A DNA stretch of 64,000 nt from Oncomelania hupensis (GCA_036898135.1 CM072526.1:10164226-10228225), one strand, 5' to 3'; positions 44,765 through 55,656 are shown, numbered from the stretch's first letter. Notes: generated from the sequence alone by a model not told the origin. Program-made: numbers and translations.

Positions 44765-45300
44765 CTGCATGAAGGAGATCTAAGAAAACGATGTAAAACT
44801 CAAACGAGACAGGTCAAAGCAAGTCAAGACAAGACAACACACATACACACGCACCTACTGACGTACACACATATGTTATAGCACAGTGAAACAAGCCAAG
44901 CAGTTATCTATATATATAAATTGCTTAGCCGGAAGTTCTTCTTCGCCTGTACTGTAAAGTTTGTCCGGTATGGACGCTGATCTGGGCAGGTTCTGGGCGC
45001 TGCGGATCGGCCTGCTGTGCGCTCAAAACCCGCGAAATCGTTATAGCCGACATTTCCTTACCGAGCGTTTAACCGTTTCTGAGATAAATAAATAAACAAA
45101 ATGTCCACAAACTGCACTAGCCTCATTCCGCGCGCTTCCGATTCAACCCGGCGTGTCAAGAACGTGCCGTTCCGTAATACCGCAAATTTTGTTTTATTTC
45201 CATTCAAAACACTTTTGCACTCATGTCACCAATCTTACAAAATTTTGTGTTTAACTAATTAAATTTGATTAATTAAAAATCGATTCGAGGTTTCAGCATG

Positions 45301-45311
45301 TTTTCCCATAT
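45301..45311. repeat. Target-site duplication of full-length RTE, left copy
   Basis: TTTTCCCATAT, repeated at 48649-48659. Confidence 0.75.
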
Positions 45312-45327
45312 CCTATCCTATCCTATC

Positions 45328-46824
45328 CTATCCTGTCCCATAACCCGAAGGTCGTAGGGGCACCACAGATGATCGCTTAACCAGCATACTCCATCTTTCT
45401 CTGTCCTCAGCAGCCCTCATGGCTTCGCTCAGTGTCAAACCAGTCCATTCTCGAATGTTGTCCTCCCACCTCTTTTTCGGTCTCCCCCTTCTTCTACCTC
45501 CTTGCACTGTGCCTTGCAGAATGGTCTTTGCAAGGCCTGATGATCTGGTGACGTGGCCATACCATCGGAGTTTCCGTTTCTTCACCACTGTGAGCAGGTC
45601 ATCGTGTTGTCCAATGGCTTGTGTGATGGTCTGTCGGACTTCAACGTTGGTGATGTGTTGGGTATAGGAAATGCACAGAAGTCTTCTGTAGCACCTCATC
45701 TCCATGCTTTGTATTCTTCGTTGGAGATCTGCTGTGAGGGTCCATGCTTCGCAAGCATATAGGAAGATGGAGATGACCAGAGAGCGCAGCAGTCTTACTT
45801 TGGAATGTAGACTGATGGTTCTGTCTTTCCAAATGGGCTTCAACCTTGTCAGGGCAGCAGTTGTTTGTGCGATCCTGGAGAGGACTTCCTGTCGAGACCC
45901 ATTGTCTGACACAATGGCTCCTAAATATTTGAAGCTGTGCACTGTGTTGAGGGATTGGCCTTGTACTTTGATGTCCGTGTTGATGCCATTGGTGTTGTTG
46001 GTCATCATTTTGGTCTTCTCCGCACTTATTTCCATTCCATAAGCTCTGGAGGTGGTGTCAAGCCTCTGTACAAGCTGTTCAAGTTCTTGTTCCTCTCCAG
46101 CCAATCCATCAATATCATCCGCAAAACGAAGATTGGAGATTGCTCTGCCCCCTATACTGACTGTGCCTTCGTGATCTGCAAGAGCATCTGACATGATGCG
46201 CTCTAGGAAGATGTTGAAGAGTGTTGGAGAGAGTAAGCATCCTTGACGCACACCGATTGTTGTTCTGAACCAGTTCCCGATGACGCTGTTATGGAGGACT
46301 GCACTGGTAGCCTTGTCATACAGGCTTTTGATGACTTCTATAATTTTAGGGCTGATGTTGTACACTTTCATGGTTGCCCATAGAGCTGCATGCCAGACTC
46401 GGTCAAATGCCTTCTTGAAGTCTATGAACACATGATATAGATGTTGTTGGTGCTGTAGGTATTTCTCACAGATTATTCTGAGGTTGAAAATCTGTTCAGT
46501 GGTACTTCGCCCTGCCATGAATCCTGCTTGTTCTTCAGCTATGATTTGTTCAGCTTGTGGTTTCAACCTGTTGAGTATTATTTTCAGGAGGACCTTGCTG
46601 GGATGGCTGATGAGGCTGATGGTGCGGTAATTTTCACACTCCTGAAGGTTACCTTTTTTGGGAAGAGTGATGACAAGTGACTGGGTCCATGGTGTAGGCC
46701 ATTCCCCACTCTGCCAGATCTTGTTGCAGATAATGGTGAGAGCATCAGTCATCGCTTCTCCTCCTGCTTGTAGCAGTTCCGCTGGTATGTTGTCCACTCC
46801 CGCTGACTTCCCTTTCTTCAGCGA
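45328..46824 (-). CDS. RTE reverse transcriptase (continues after the stop)
   Basis: Same frame as the upstream endonuclease, separated by one stop. RT motifs in order: GKSAGVDNIPAELLQAGGEA, VITLPKKGNLQECENYRTIS, EEQAGFMAGRSTTEQIFNLR, VFIDFKKAFDRVWHAALWAT, VRQGCLLSPTLFNIFLERIM and LRFADDIDGLAG (catalytic FADD). C-terminal LRWYGHVTRSSGLAKTILQG and RRRGRPKKRWEDNIREWTG are typical of RTE-like elements. It is open to its natural stop. Confidence 0.92.
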   Translation of the reverse strand, partial: SLKKGKSAGVDNIPAELLQAGGEAMTDALTIICNKIWQSGEWPTPWTQSLVITLPKKGNLQECENYRTISLISHPSKVLLKIILNRLKPQAEQIIAEEQAGFMAGRSTTEQIFNLRIICEKYLQHQQHLYHVFIDFKKAFDRVWHAALWATMKVYNISPKIIEVIKSLYDKATSAVLHNSVIGNWFRTTIGVRQGCLLSPTLFNIFLERIMSDALADHEGTVSIGGRAISNLRFADDIDGLAGEEQELEQLVQRLDTTSRAYGMEISAEKTKMMTNNTNGINTDIKVQGQSLNTVHSFKYLGAIVSDNGSRQEVLSRIAQTTAALTRLKPIWKDRTISLHSKVRLLRSLVISIFLYACEAWTLTADLQRRIQSMEMRCYRRLLCISYTQHITNVEVRQTITQAIGQHDDLLTVVKKRKLRWYGHVTRSSGLAKTILQGTVQGGRRRGRPKKRWEDNIREWTGLTLSEAMRAAEDRERWSMLVKRSSVVPLRPSGYGTG

Positions 46825-48573
46825 TTACACTGCTGCCTCAACTTCTTCCCGGAGAATTGGGAGGATTTCTTCTTCTTCTCTGCTCTCGGGACATGCTAGA
46901 ACTGATGGGTCTCCATTTGGTGTATGGTTGTAAAGGTCAGAGCAGTACTCTGTCCATCTGTCCAAGACTTCTTGTTCTTCTGTAAGGCAAATGCCAGACT
47001 TGCTTTGGATAGTGGAGACTTTGGGCTGTTTAACACTTGTCAGCCGCTTCACAGTCTGGTAGGCCTTCTTGCTGTTGTTCTTGTTCAGATTGTTCTCTAT
47101 TTCCTGGCATTGATCTTCTATCCAGTTCTCCTTTGCTGTGCTCATGCCTTTTCGGATGTCATTGTTGATTTTTCGGTAGACATCAGCTCCCTGTGAGGTG
47201 TTCTTTTTCTTTTTTAACTCTCTTCGTTTATCACACAGATCCAAAAGTTCAGGTGTGATCCACGGCTTCTTCTTTGGTCGGTGCTTGCCAAGGATCTCAG
47301 TGGCGGCATCTGTTACAGCTGAGTTGAAGGTATTGGTCATGGTGTTGACATCTACTTCGCCTGCCCCCAAAATAAGCAGTGGTGCAAATTTCCCTCCAAT
47401 TGTGGCCTGAAATATTTTTGCCACCTCCGGGTCTTGCAGTTTGTCCAGGTCGAACTTCAGCCTAGTGCACTTTGCTGTATTTACTCTCTTCAAATGGAGC
47501 CGGAAAGACATCATCACGAGATCGTGGTCACTTCCAATGTCTGCTCCTGGAAAAGTGCGTGTCCTGCCAATGTTGATGCTTGATCTGAAGCGTTTCTTGA
47601 CCATGATGTAGTCGATCTGGTTGTGATGTTCCCCGCCGGGACTGTGCCATGTCCATCGTCTGGATTTTTTGTGGAGACCAAGCGTGTTTGCCAGTACCAG
47701 ATTGTTGTATCTGGCAAACTCCAATAGCCTCAGACCCCTGTCATTTGTCTCGTTGTTGCAGTGGGGTCCGCATGTGTCTCCCCAGTTGTGGTGCGCATCT
47801 TGGCCAACCTTGGCATTCCAGTCGCCTTGCACTATGACTATGTCCTTCTTCGGCACTTGGTCAAGGACCGCCTGTATATTTTCATAAAAATCCTCCACTT
47901 CGCTGTCTTCATAGTCTGATGTTGGGGCATAGGCCTGGATGATGGTAATGTTGAAAGGGGTTGCTCTCAGACGGATGGTAATGAGTCTACTGGAGACTGG
48001 GCGGCAACCCATGACAGTGGCTAGAATGTTCTTGTGGACCAAGAATCCAACGCCGTGTTCGTGCCTGTCATCTCTACCGCTGAAATAGAGCTTGTGGCCT
48101 TTGTCAGTCGTTGTTTCACCTAGGCCTTTCCAGCGCAGTTCGCTGATACCTAGAACGTTCCATCGATAGTGGTCCAGCTCGTGGGCCAGTTCTTCTAATT
48201 TTCCTTCCGCAGTTAGGGTCCTGACATTCCAGGTTCCTATGACGATGTTGTTTCTCGTGCGGATCTTGCTAGTTTGTCCATCAGTAGCATACTTTTCACC
48301 TCCGTCCTGGTGGCCAACGGAAGGCGCGGTCCTTGTGTAGCCGGGCGACGACCGATCCGGCATGGAATTAGTGGATAGCCTCATCATGTGTTGTGTCTTG
48401 GGCAAAAAAAAGACCTGGCAGGGCCCAATCCTCTCCAGGCTGTTGGCCACAGCCGAAATCCACGAATACAGTGTGGCTCGCCTTGGCCCTGAGCACGTGG
48501 TCGTTGAACCTGTAGTAACGTGAGGTACCTCCGCCCTGGGCTCTGTGGGTTCGGGCAAATAGAATAGACCCAA
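46825..48573 (-). CDS. RTE endonuclease and N-terminal part of pol
   Basis: The open frame begins without ATG; the first in-frame ATGs are near 48390 (MMRLSTNSMPDRSS). The APE-type endonuclease shows VIGTWNVRTLTAEGKLEELA, LGISELRWKG, VIVQGDWNAKVG (DxN), QIDYIMVKKRF and GADIGSDHDLVMMSF. A linker follows, reaching EVEAAV and a TAA at 46827-46825. In the sister copy d the same codon is CAA (MQSLKKGKSAG), so the stop is a recent C-to-T change in this copy. The protein nicks target DNA for target-primed reverse transcription. Confidence 0.92.
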   Translation of the reverse strand: MGLFYLPEPTEPRAEVPHVTTGSTTTCSGPRRATLYSWISAVANSLERIGPCQVFFLPKTQHMMRLSTNSMPDRSSPGYTRTAPSVGHQDGGEKYATDGQTSKIRTRNNIVIGTWNVRTLTAEGKLEELAHELDHYRWNVLGISELRWKGLGETTTDKGHKLYFSGRDDRHEHGVGFLVHKNILATVMGCRPVSSRLITIRLRATPFNITIIQAYAPTSDYEDSEVEDFYENIQAVLDQVPKKDIVIVQGDWNAKVGQDAHHNWGDTCGPHCNNETNDRGLRLLEFARYNNLVLANTLGLHKKSRRWTWHSPGGEHHNQIDYIMVKKRFRSSINIGRTRTFPGADIGSDHDLVMMSFRLHLKRVNTAKCTRLKFDLDKLQDPEVAKIFQATIGGKFAPLLILGAGEVDVNTMTNTFNSAVTDAATEILGKHRPKKKPWITPELLDLCDKRRELKKKKNTSQGADVYRKINNDIRKGMSTAKENWIEDQCQEIENNLNKNNSKKAYQTVKRLTSVKQPKVSTIQSKSGICLTEEQEVLDRWTEYCSDLYNHTPNGDPSVLACPESREEEEILPILREEVEAAV

Positions 48574-48690
48574 CGTTTCCCGGCGTGTCGTAAGAGGCGA
48601 CTAACAGGGGTGATGTTAGCACGGCATCACTGGGCGAAAGTCTTCTTCTTTTCCCATATAGACCAAAAAATTGAAGCTCTTTATACGAAG

Positions 48691-48762
48691 CCTTGGTAGC
48701 TCACTTAGTAAGACATTCGCCTTCCGTGTAGGCGACTCAAGTTCAAATCTCCCGCGGGCCAT
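48691..48762 (+). ncRNA. tRNA-like sequence
   Basis: GCCTTGGTAGCTCACTTAGT, AAGACATTCGCCTTCCGTGT, then AGTTCAAATCTCCCGCGGGC: A-box- and B-box-like parts in tRNA spacing. The stems are imperfect and no CCA-like context helps. Probably a tRNA-derived SINE head or tRNA pseudogene, 30 bp beyond the RTE. Confidence 0.55.
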
Positions 48763-48834
48763 ATTTTTTTATGTTTTTTTTTTACACTACAATATGAATA
48801 TTTTTCTTTTTAATTTAGGCTTTTTACTTTTAAC

Positions 48835-48837
<3 letters not shown>

Positions 48838-48915
<78 letters not shown>

Positions 48916-49033
48916 TATAAACTAATAATAATAATAATAATAATTATTATTATTATTGTTATATCTTATATCAAATTTTCTTTTAAAACCTTGGTGTTTT
49001 TTATGATTTCTATTTGTATTATTCTATATTCAA

Positions 49034-49093
<60 letters not shown>
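48838..49093. repeat. (ATT)n microsatellites
   Basis: ATT runs at 48838-48915 and 49035-49093, with AATAATAATAATTATTATT between them. Confidence 0.95.
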
Positions 49094-49095
<2 letters not shown>

Positions 49096-49109
49096 AGGAT
49101 CGGGATGGG

Positions 49110-49390
49110 GTGGTACGTGAAGGTAAAAGGGAGCTATGGGTAGGTTTAAAGGGGCATGGGTAGGCATAACGGGGATACGGGTATATATAAGGGGGTATGG
49201 TGATGGTCTATTCCTTTCATCCATACCTGCGAAACGATCAACGGGGAAGTATCAAGGAGGGTACAGGTAGGTTACAAGGGGGTACGGAAGGTATCAAGGG
49301 GGTATGGGGAGGAATCAAGTGGGTTCGGGGAGGTATCAAGGGGGTATGGTGAGGCATCATGGGGGGAAGACGGGGAGATCAAGCCAGGGT
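49110..49390. repeat. Degenerate G-rich minisatellite
   Basis: Units like GAGGTATCAAGGGGGTATGG recur irregularly at about 20-24 bp. No coding sense. An (AAT)n run follows at 49404-49463. Confidence 0.8.
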
Positions 49391-49402
49391 ACAAAACCAC
49401 TA

Positions 49403-49464
<62 letters not shown>

Positions 49465-49479
49465 TAATAATAATAATAA

Positions 49480-49851
49480 TTGATGCTATATACGCGCTTT
49501 TCCACAAAACACCAATCAGGCTCGAAGCGCGGCGATCTGTTTCGCACACTGTCTCATACGCAACAACAAAAACACACATCTATCATGTGGTGTAAAGGCA
49601 GAGAGATCGCGTTTCGAAGACGGAATATAACATCAGAATTTTAGTTTTGAAAGTTTAGATTGACTGCATTCCAAACCTTCATTGAAAGGGAGGTGAAATA
49701 TCGGGGTACCCGAAGAAAACCCTCGCTGACCTGAGCCGTCTCGTATCTAAGTTACATAAATTCGCCCCTTGCAGGTAATCGAACCCGCGACCGTCGGCAT
49801 AGAACACTTGGTGCACCGGTGACTAACCCACTTTGCCACCAGGGCGTCCCA
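49480..49851 (-). mobile_element. Full-length tRNA-derived SINE
   Basis: On the minus strand: head with A box TGGCAAAGTGG (49838-49828) and B box GGGTTCGATTACC (49786-49774); central GAGGGTTTTCTTCGGGTACC; a 3' part AGATCGCCGCGCTTCGAGCC, then GGAAAAGCGCGTATATAGCA, running into (ATT)n at 49404-49463. It uses an internal Pol III promoter and presumably an L2-like partner through its GCGC...TATA-(ATT)n tail. Fragments of the family lie at 20974, 30121, 42737 and 55240. Confidence 0.75.
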
Positions 49852-50259
49852 CGTTGCCCTCTTTTTAAGCATTTAAAAGGTGATGACAGTTCATGATAAA
49901 CACACGTGCACTCTCCCTACTAATAACAATACTATGTCATTCATGTTACAGCATTGTGTGAACAGTGGTAGTAAGTAGTTTGGATAGCTTACCTGTCGCT
50001 GTCTTGGACTTTTCCAACGTTACATCCAACTACAGCTCTTTGTGTAGGATTATCGCAGTGGCTTGCACTAGCTCCAAAAAACTTTCAGACGACACACTCA
50101 CTCCAGTCCTCTATCTTTAGGCAAGACTAGTCTAGTGGGCTAAACAACTCTACAGGTATTGTGCCATCGCGTCTTTCACGAACTTGACTAAACTCTGTAC
50201 GCGCAGACGACAGGTCAACTATGCGAGTCCAGTAAAATCCACCCTGCTTCTTCAAACAA

Positions 50260-50263
<4 letters not shown>

Positions 50264-50304
<41 letters not shown>

Positions 50305-50349
50305 TATTCACATTTATGCCAGTTCACATTTATGTGAATATAATTTCTC

Positions 50350-50381
<32 letters not shown>
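50264..50381. repeat. Two (CT)n microsatellites
   Basis: CT runs at 50264-50299 and 50355-50382, separated by 55 bp. From 49852 to 50263 nothing was recognised. Confidence 0.93.
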
Positions 50382-50385
<4 letters not shown>

Positions 50386-50415
50386 CTTGGACGTGACCTT
50401 TGATTTCACCCACTG

Positions 50416-50476
50416 AATCACTGATCTGTGTCAATAACATGAATAATGTTCATGTTATTGACACAGATCAGTGATT
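50416..50476. repeat. Perfect inverted repeat, 28-bp arms, 5-nt loop
   Basis: AATCACTGATCTGTGTCAAT continues to AACATGAA; then TAATG; then the exact reverse complement. The transcript would fold into an uninterrupted hairpin. No coding context. Confidence 0.9.
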
Positions 50477-50732
50477 ATTTGTATTAAGGGAGCTACAGCA
50501 CTGGACAGTCAACTCACTATTCTCTGCTTCTATATTTGAGCCCTTTCCGCTGCTGGTCATCAGTATCAGCATCACCAATCTCTGTTAAATGGCCCCAAAA
50601 TCACACATCTTATCATGAAGATTTTTTTTGGGAAAATCATTGTGAGTGTTGCCCACTGCAAAAATATAAGAATAAGCCGAACACATGATCTCTTTCAAAC
50701 GTAAGTTTTTTATATAAATCGATGGTTAATGT

Positions 50733-53297
50733 ATCCTATCCTTATCCCGTAACTCGAAGGTCGTTGGGTTACCACAGATGATTGTTTAACCAGCGTCTCC
50801 ATCTTTTTCTGTCCTCAGCAACCCTCATGGATCCGCTCAGTGTCAAGCCAGTCCATTCTCGAATGTTGTCCTCCCACCTCTTTTTCGGTCTCCATATTTT
50901 TCTGCCTCCTTGCGCCGTGCATTGCAGGATGGTTTTTGCAAGGCCTGATGCTCTGCTGACGAGGCCATACCATCAGAGTTTCCATTTCTTCATCGTGTCA
51001 TCGTGTTGTCCAATGGCTTGAGTGATGGTCTGTCGGACGTCGTCGTTGTTGATGTGATGGTATACACAATGCCCAGAAGTCTTCTGTAACACCTCATCTC
51101 CGTGCTTTTTATTCTTCGTTGTGAGGGTCCATGTTTCGCAAGCGTGTAGGAAGATGGAGATGACAAGGGAGCGCAGCAGCTTTACCTTGGAATGTAGACT
51201 GATGGTACTGTCTTTTCAAATGGGCTTCAAACTTGTTGAAGCTGTTGTTTGTGCAATCCTGGAGAGGACTTCCTGTCTGGACCCATTGTCTGATACAATG
51301 GCTCCTAAATATTTGAAGCTATGCACCGTGTTGAGGGATTGCCTTGGACTTTGATGTCCGCCTTGATGCCATTGGTGTTGTTTGATCATAATTTTGGTCT
51401 TCTCTGCACTTATTTCCATTCCAAAGGCTGTAGATGTGGTGTCAAGCCTCTGTACCAGCTGTTCAAGTTCGTGTTCTTCTCCAGCCAGTAATGAAAACGC
51501 TGTTTTGGAGGCTGCAATGGTAGTCTTGTCATAAAGGCTTTTGATGACTTCAATAATGTTGGAGCTGATGTTGTACAATATCATGGTTGCCCACAGAGCT
51601 GCATGCCAGACACGGTCAAACGCTTTATTGAAGACTACAAACACATGATATAGATGTTGGTGCTGTAGATATTTCTCGCAGATTATTCTGAGGTTGAAAA
51701 TCTGTTCAGTGGTACTTCGCCTGCCCGGAATCCTGCTTGTTCTTCAGCTATGATTTGTTCAGCTTGGGGCTTCAAACTGTTGAGTATTATTTTCAGGACT
51801 TTGCTGGGATGACTGATTAGGCTGATGGAGCTGTAATATTCACACTCCTGAAGGTTACTTTTTCTGGGAAGCGTGATGACAAGCGACTTGGTCCATGGCG
51901 TAGGCCACTCCTCACTCTGCCAGATCTTGTTACAGAGAATGGTGATGGAGTCAATCATAGCTTCTCCTCCTGCTTGAAACAATTCTGCGGGTATGTTGTT
52001 CACTCCTGCGGACTTCCCCTTCTTCAGCGATTGCATTGCTGCCTCATCTTCCTCTCGGAGAAATGGGAGGATTTCTTCTCCTTCTCTGTTCTCGGGACAT
52101 GCTAAAACTGGTATGTCTCCGTTTGATGTGTGGTTGTAAAGGTCAGACTGGTCCCGATTTGGCTCGGAAGAGTCCGCTGGACCTAAAGCAATAATCATGT
52201 AATGTAATGTAATGTAAAGGTCAGAGCAGTACTCTGTCCATCTATCGAAGACTTCTCGTTCTCCTGTAAGGCATATGCCAGACATACTTTGGATCGTGGA
52301 GACCTTGGGCTGTTTAACACTTGTCAGCCGCTTCACAGTCTGGTACGCCTTCTTGCTGTTGTTCTTGTTAAGACTGTCCTCTATTTCCTGGCACTGATCT
52401 TCTATCCAGTTCTCTTTTGCTGTGCGCATGCCTTTTGGATGTCATTGATGATTTTTCGGTAAGCATCAGCTCCCTGTGAGGTGTTCTTTCTTTTTCATCT
52501 CTCTTTGTTGTCACACAGGACCAAAGGTTCAGATGTGATCCCCGGTTTCTTCTTTGGGCGACGCTTACCAAGGATTTCAGCGGCGGCATCTGTCACAGTT
52601 GAGTTTAAGGTCATGGTGTTGACATCTACTTCACCAGCTCACAAAATGAGCAGTGATGCAAATTTCCCTCCAATTGTGGCTTGGAATATTTCTGCCACCT
52701 CCGGGTCCTGCAGTTTGCCCAGGTCGAATTTAGGTCTGGTGCACTATGTTGTGTTTACTCTCTTCGAGTGGAGCCGGAAAGATATCATCACGAGATCATG
52801 GTCACTTTCGATGTCTGCTACGGAAAAGGTTCGTGTCCTGTCAATGTTGACGCTTGATCTGAAGCGTCTTTTGACCATGAAGTAGTCAATCTGGTTGTGA
52901 TGCTTCCCGCTGGGACTCTGCCATGTCCATCGTCTGGATTTTTTGTGGAGATCTAGCGTGTTTGTGAGTATCAGATTGTTGTATCTGGCAAACCTTAGGA
53001 GTCTCAGACCTCTGTCATTTGTATAGTCGTTGCAGTGGGGTTTACATGTGTTTCCCCAGTTGTGGTGCGCATCTTGGCCAACCTTGGCATTCCAGTCGCC
53101 TTGCACTATGACTATGTCCTTCCTCGGCACTTGGTTAAGGCCATCCTGCAGATGTTCATAGAAATCCTCGACTTTGCTGTCGTCATAGTCTGAGGCCTGG
53201 ATGATGGTGATGCTGAAAGGAGCTGCCCTCAGCAGACGGATGCTAACGAGTCTACTGGAACCTGGGCGGCAACCCATGACAGTGGCTAGAACGTCCT
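50733..53297 (-). mobile_element. RTE-type LINE, 5'-truncated and decayed (copy d)
   Basis: Same family and strand as copy c. Endonuclease (VIVQGDWNAKVGQDAHHNW, DIESDHDLVMISF) and RT (DKTTIAA, AAEQIIAEEQAGF-like) pieces are scattered over several frames by indels. Part of the FADD region is deleted near 51490. It starts inside the endonuclease, lacking about 620 bp relative to copy c, and is interrupted at 52147 by an ultrashort element. Confidence 0.92.
52147..52214 (+). repeat. Ultrashort retroposed element, copy C, with target duplication
   Basis: CTGGTCCCGATTTGGCTCGG, AAGAGTCCGCTGGACCTAAA, GCAATAATC, then (ATGTA)n. Flanked by TGTAAAGGTCAGA on both sides, where RTE copy c has that string once (46935-46947). 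Insertion into RTE copy d is therefore certain. Confidence 0.85.
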
Positions 53298-54230
53298 TTC
53301 GTTAATGTATGTTCCTATTAATAGCCTCAAGGTTGATTCTAAAATAGCACCGCTGCGAAAGTGTATAGTAAGCAGAGTGGTTTGTTTACAGGGCCCCACT
53401 GTGACCACGGATCCCTTTATCATTCACAGTGAGTGTTGCCCAACGGAAAAAATAAAGTTTACAACAAAAAAAGAACGAAAGTATAGTTATTTTTTAAATG
53501 AAAAAATCTGTAGTTTGTGTGCCTATTAGCTCCGACAGCTAGCCAACATTGTTTAGCTAAAAACAGCATCTACCAAAGTGGGTCACAGGCCCACGGTAAG
53601 GACAATTGCTCGGTACCGTTCTTTTTCGTTTTAGAGTAATAAAATAGACCTTACCCTACCCCAGATACCACAGACACACGAAGAGTCTTCAAGCGGAGTT
53701 CAATCAGAATTTAATAGGGTCAAAGTTCACACAGCTGTGGTACTGATGTACTGTTAAAACAGGGCGAATCATTCCCTTTCAGAACAGAAATTAAGCGGTT
53801 GTGTTGAGTAACGAAAGCCCACTTTATCACTGTTTAATGTCATAACAATGTCAATTTGAGGGTCAATCCGTTTTCGCTGAAAGTAAACAAAACATTTTTA
53901 AATAACAAAAATTACAGTAGCCCAAAGTTCTAAGCTTAACAGTACGGGTCAATTGGAACACGCCACAATTACCCAGTTTCATCTTTTTTTTTTAATGTGA
54001 CAGCAATGCAATGTTGCAAAAGTGGGTCACTAAAAACTGAACAAAAGCCCTTGATACCCTACAAGCCCTTATTAGAGGAACTTAAGAAGTTTACACTGCT
54101 TGCGCAGAACGGCAGTTGAGGGGACGGCGTATTGTGGTCTGTGGTTTCAAATAATGACTGTGGCTGTATCGTTTTACCTGGGCCATAAAGTGACTCACGA
54201 AGTCTTTGATCCCAACAATGTTGGGGTGTT
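53298..54230. other. No recognisable feature
   Basis: Unique AT-rich sequence. No coding frame with plausible content, RNA gene or repeat was seen. Confidence 0.5.
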
Positions 54231-54231
54231 C

Positions 54232-54302
54232 TGACGGCGCTGTGGGCTAGTCGCCAATTTTTCTATGCATATTCCGGAGGTCGCCGGTTCGATTCCCGCG
54301 GG
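54232..54302 (+). ncRNA. tRNA-like head next to a LINE end
   Basis: TGTGGGCTAGTCGCC resembles a D arm and GGTTCGATTCC (54286-54296) is a perfect B box; spacing is tRNA-like. The acceptor stem is poor. About 15 bp later an L2-like LINE frame starts, so it may be the head of a chimeric retroposed copy. Confidence 0.55.
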
Positions 54303-54316
54303 TTATATCACACATC

Positions 54317-55161
54317 ACACCACTTCTCCACTCTCTTCACTGGCTCCCTGTTCAAGCCCGCATCGACTACAAACTGTCCACTCTCTGCCACAACTTCTTC
54401 TCTGACTCCTGCCCTTCCTATCTTACTGATCTTCTAACTGTCTACTCACCCTCTCGACCGCTTCGCTCCTCTGCAGACGCGCGCATTCTTTCTGTTCCCA
54501 AGACACGCACTAAGGCATACGGTGAACGATCTTTCTCTTTCTGCGCTCCCAAGCAATGGAATTCTCTTCCACCACACATCCGCAACATACCGACCACCCA
54601 GGCCTTTAAAAACGCACTCAAGACCCATCTCTTCAAATTGTATTATCCTGATTGACTCACCCTCCGACTGATGACGGATGCCGGTGGGGTGCCGTCCATG
54701 GCTTGACATATAAATAGTCCGTACATTTATATCTGAGTATCTAATTATTTTCATATAACCATTTTTGCATAATTATTTTTTGCATTAGTTTGTACATTAT
54801 GTTTTTGATAATATTTTAATTCTGCAATAGTGAGGAGAGGCGGATCTTATCTTTTTTATCCGATTATTGTATTAATTAACCATTGTTAGATGTAACAAAT
54901 TTTTAGTTATATTTTAAATCTGTATGGTGAATCTTATTATTATTTAATATGCCATTGTATTAATATTTTTTTGTTTGTTTGTTTATTTTGCATGTGTAGT
55001 GTATTGCATATGTTGTTGTTCTCTTGTATGCCTTTGTGAGTACGGTTGGTGTGAATGCTTGCATAGCCTGTTTTATTGTTTATGTTTGTTCTAAAGATAT
55101 ATCCTATGTTAAGAGCGGTGAGCCCAGCCCTGAGCTGGGGTACCGCGCTATTAAAGCCTAC

Positions 55162-55239
<78 letters not shown>
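54317..55239 (+). mobile_element. L2/CR1-type LINE 3' end
   Basis: An uninterrupted 112-codon end of the RT frame: LHSLHWLPVQARIDYKLSTL, YSPSRPLRSSADARILSVPK, WNSLPPHIRNIPTTQAFKNA, LKTHLFKLYYPD, stop at 54654. About 500 bp of 3' UTR ends GTACCGCGCTATTAAAGCC and an (ATT)n run (55163-55239). Confidence 0.88.
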
Positions 55240-55285
55240 GATCGCCTCGTTTTGAGTCTGATTTAGGGATAAGGCGGGTATAGCA
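55240..55285 (+). repeat. Solo SINE tail (AGATCGCC type)
   Basis: AGATCGCCTCGTTTTGAGTC, TGATTTAGGGATAAGGCGGG, TATAGCAT directly after the (ATT)n of the LINE. Confidence 0.6.
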
Positions 55286-55566
55286 TACAATAGTAGTAGA
55301 AGTAGTAGTAACCAATATAACACTAGTCGTGAGTGACACCTACAGCAGACTGCGATGTTAACAGTGTAACACTAATACGATGTGAAAAGACTGAACTAAA
55401 AGATTCATTTACGGAATAGGTAAAAATTTGCTGAATACAACATCTCCAAACAGTTATGCTATAAACCAATACAATCAAAGCTGTTGATGATGTTGTTGCT
55501 GTTGTTGTTTTCATTGGTGGTGGTGGGCTGATAATGTCGACGACTGCGAACATCCCCCCTCCAACC

Positions 55567-55594
55567 GTGGCCTTCGTAATATTACGAAGGCCAC
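55567..55594. repeat. Perfect 28-bp palindrome with TAATATTAC at its centre
   Basis: Stem GTGGCCTTCG and CGAAGGCCAC with TAATATTA between them. The nonanucleotide TAATATTAC equals the nick site of many small circular Rep-encoding DNA viruses, which also sits in a stem-loop. No Rep-like frame is near. Confidence 0.9.
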
Positions 55595-55656
55595 GCTCCA
55601 ACCCAACGACTTCGACCCTAGCACGTGTGCAGTCAGTGTAAGCTGCATGTCTATGC

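Larger units (their letters stand above)
45312..48648 (-). mobile_element. RTE-type LINE, full length (copy c)
   Basis: 3.34 kb between 11-bp target repeats TTTTCCCATAT. Encodes endonuclease and reverse transcriptase in one frame with a single in-frame stop. Ends in a (GGATA)n tail on the minus strand. Copies a, b, d and e nearby share the 3' end and orientation. Similar sequences are often mislabelled craniofacial development protein 2-like. Confidence 0.9.
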
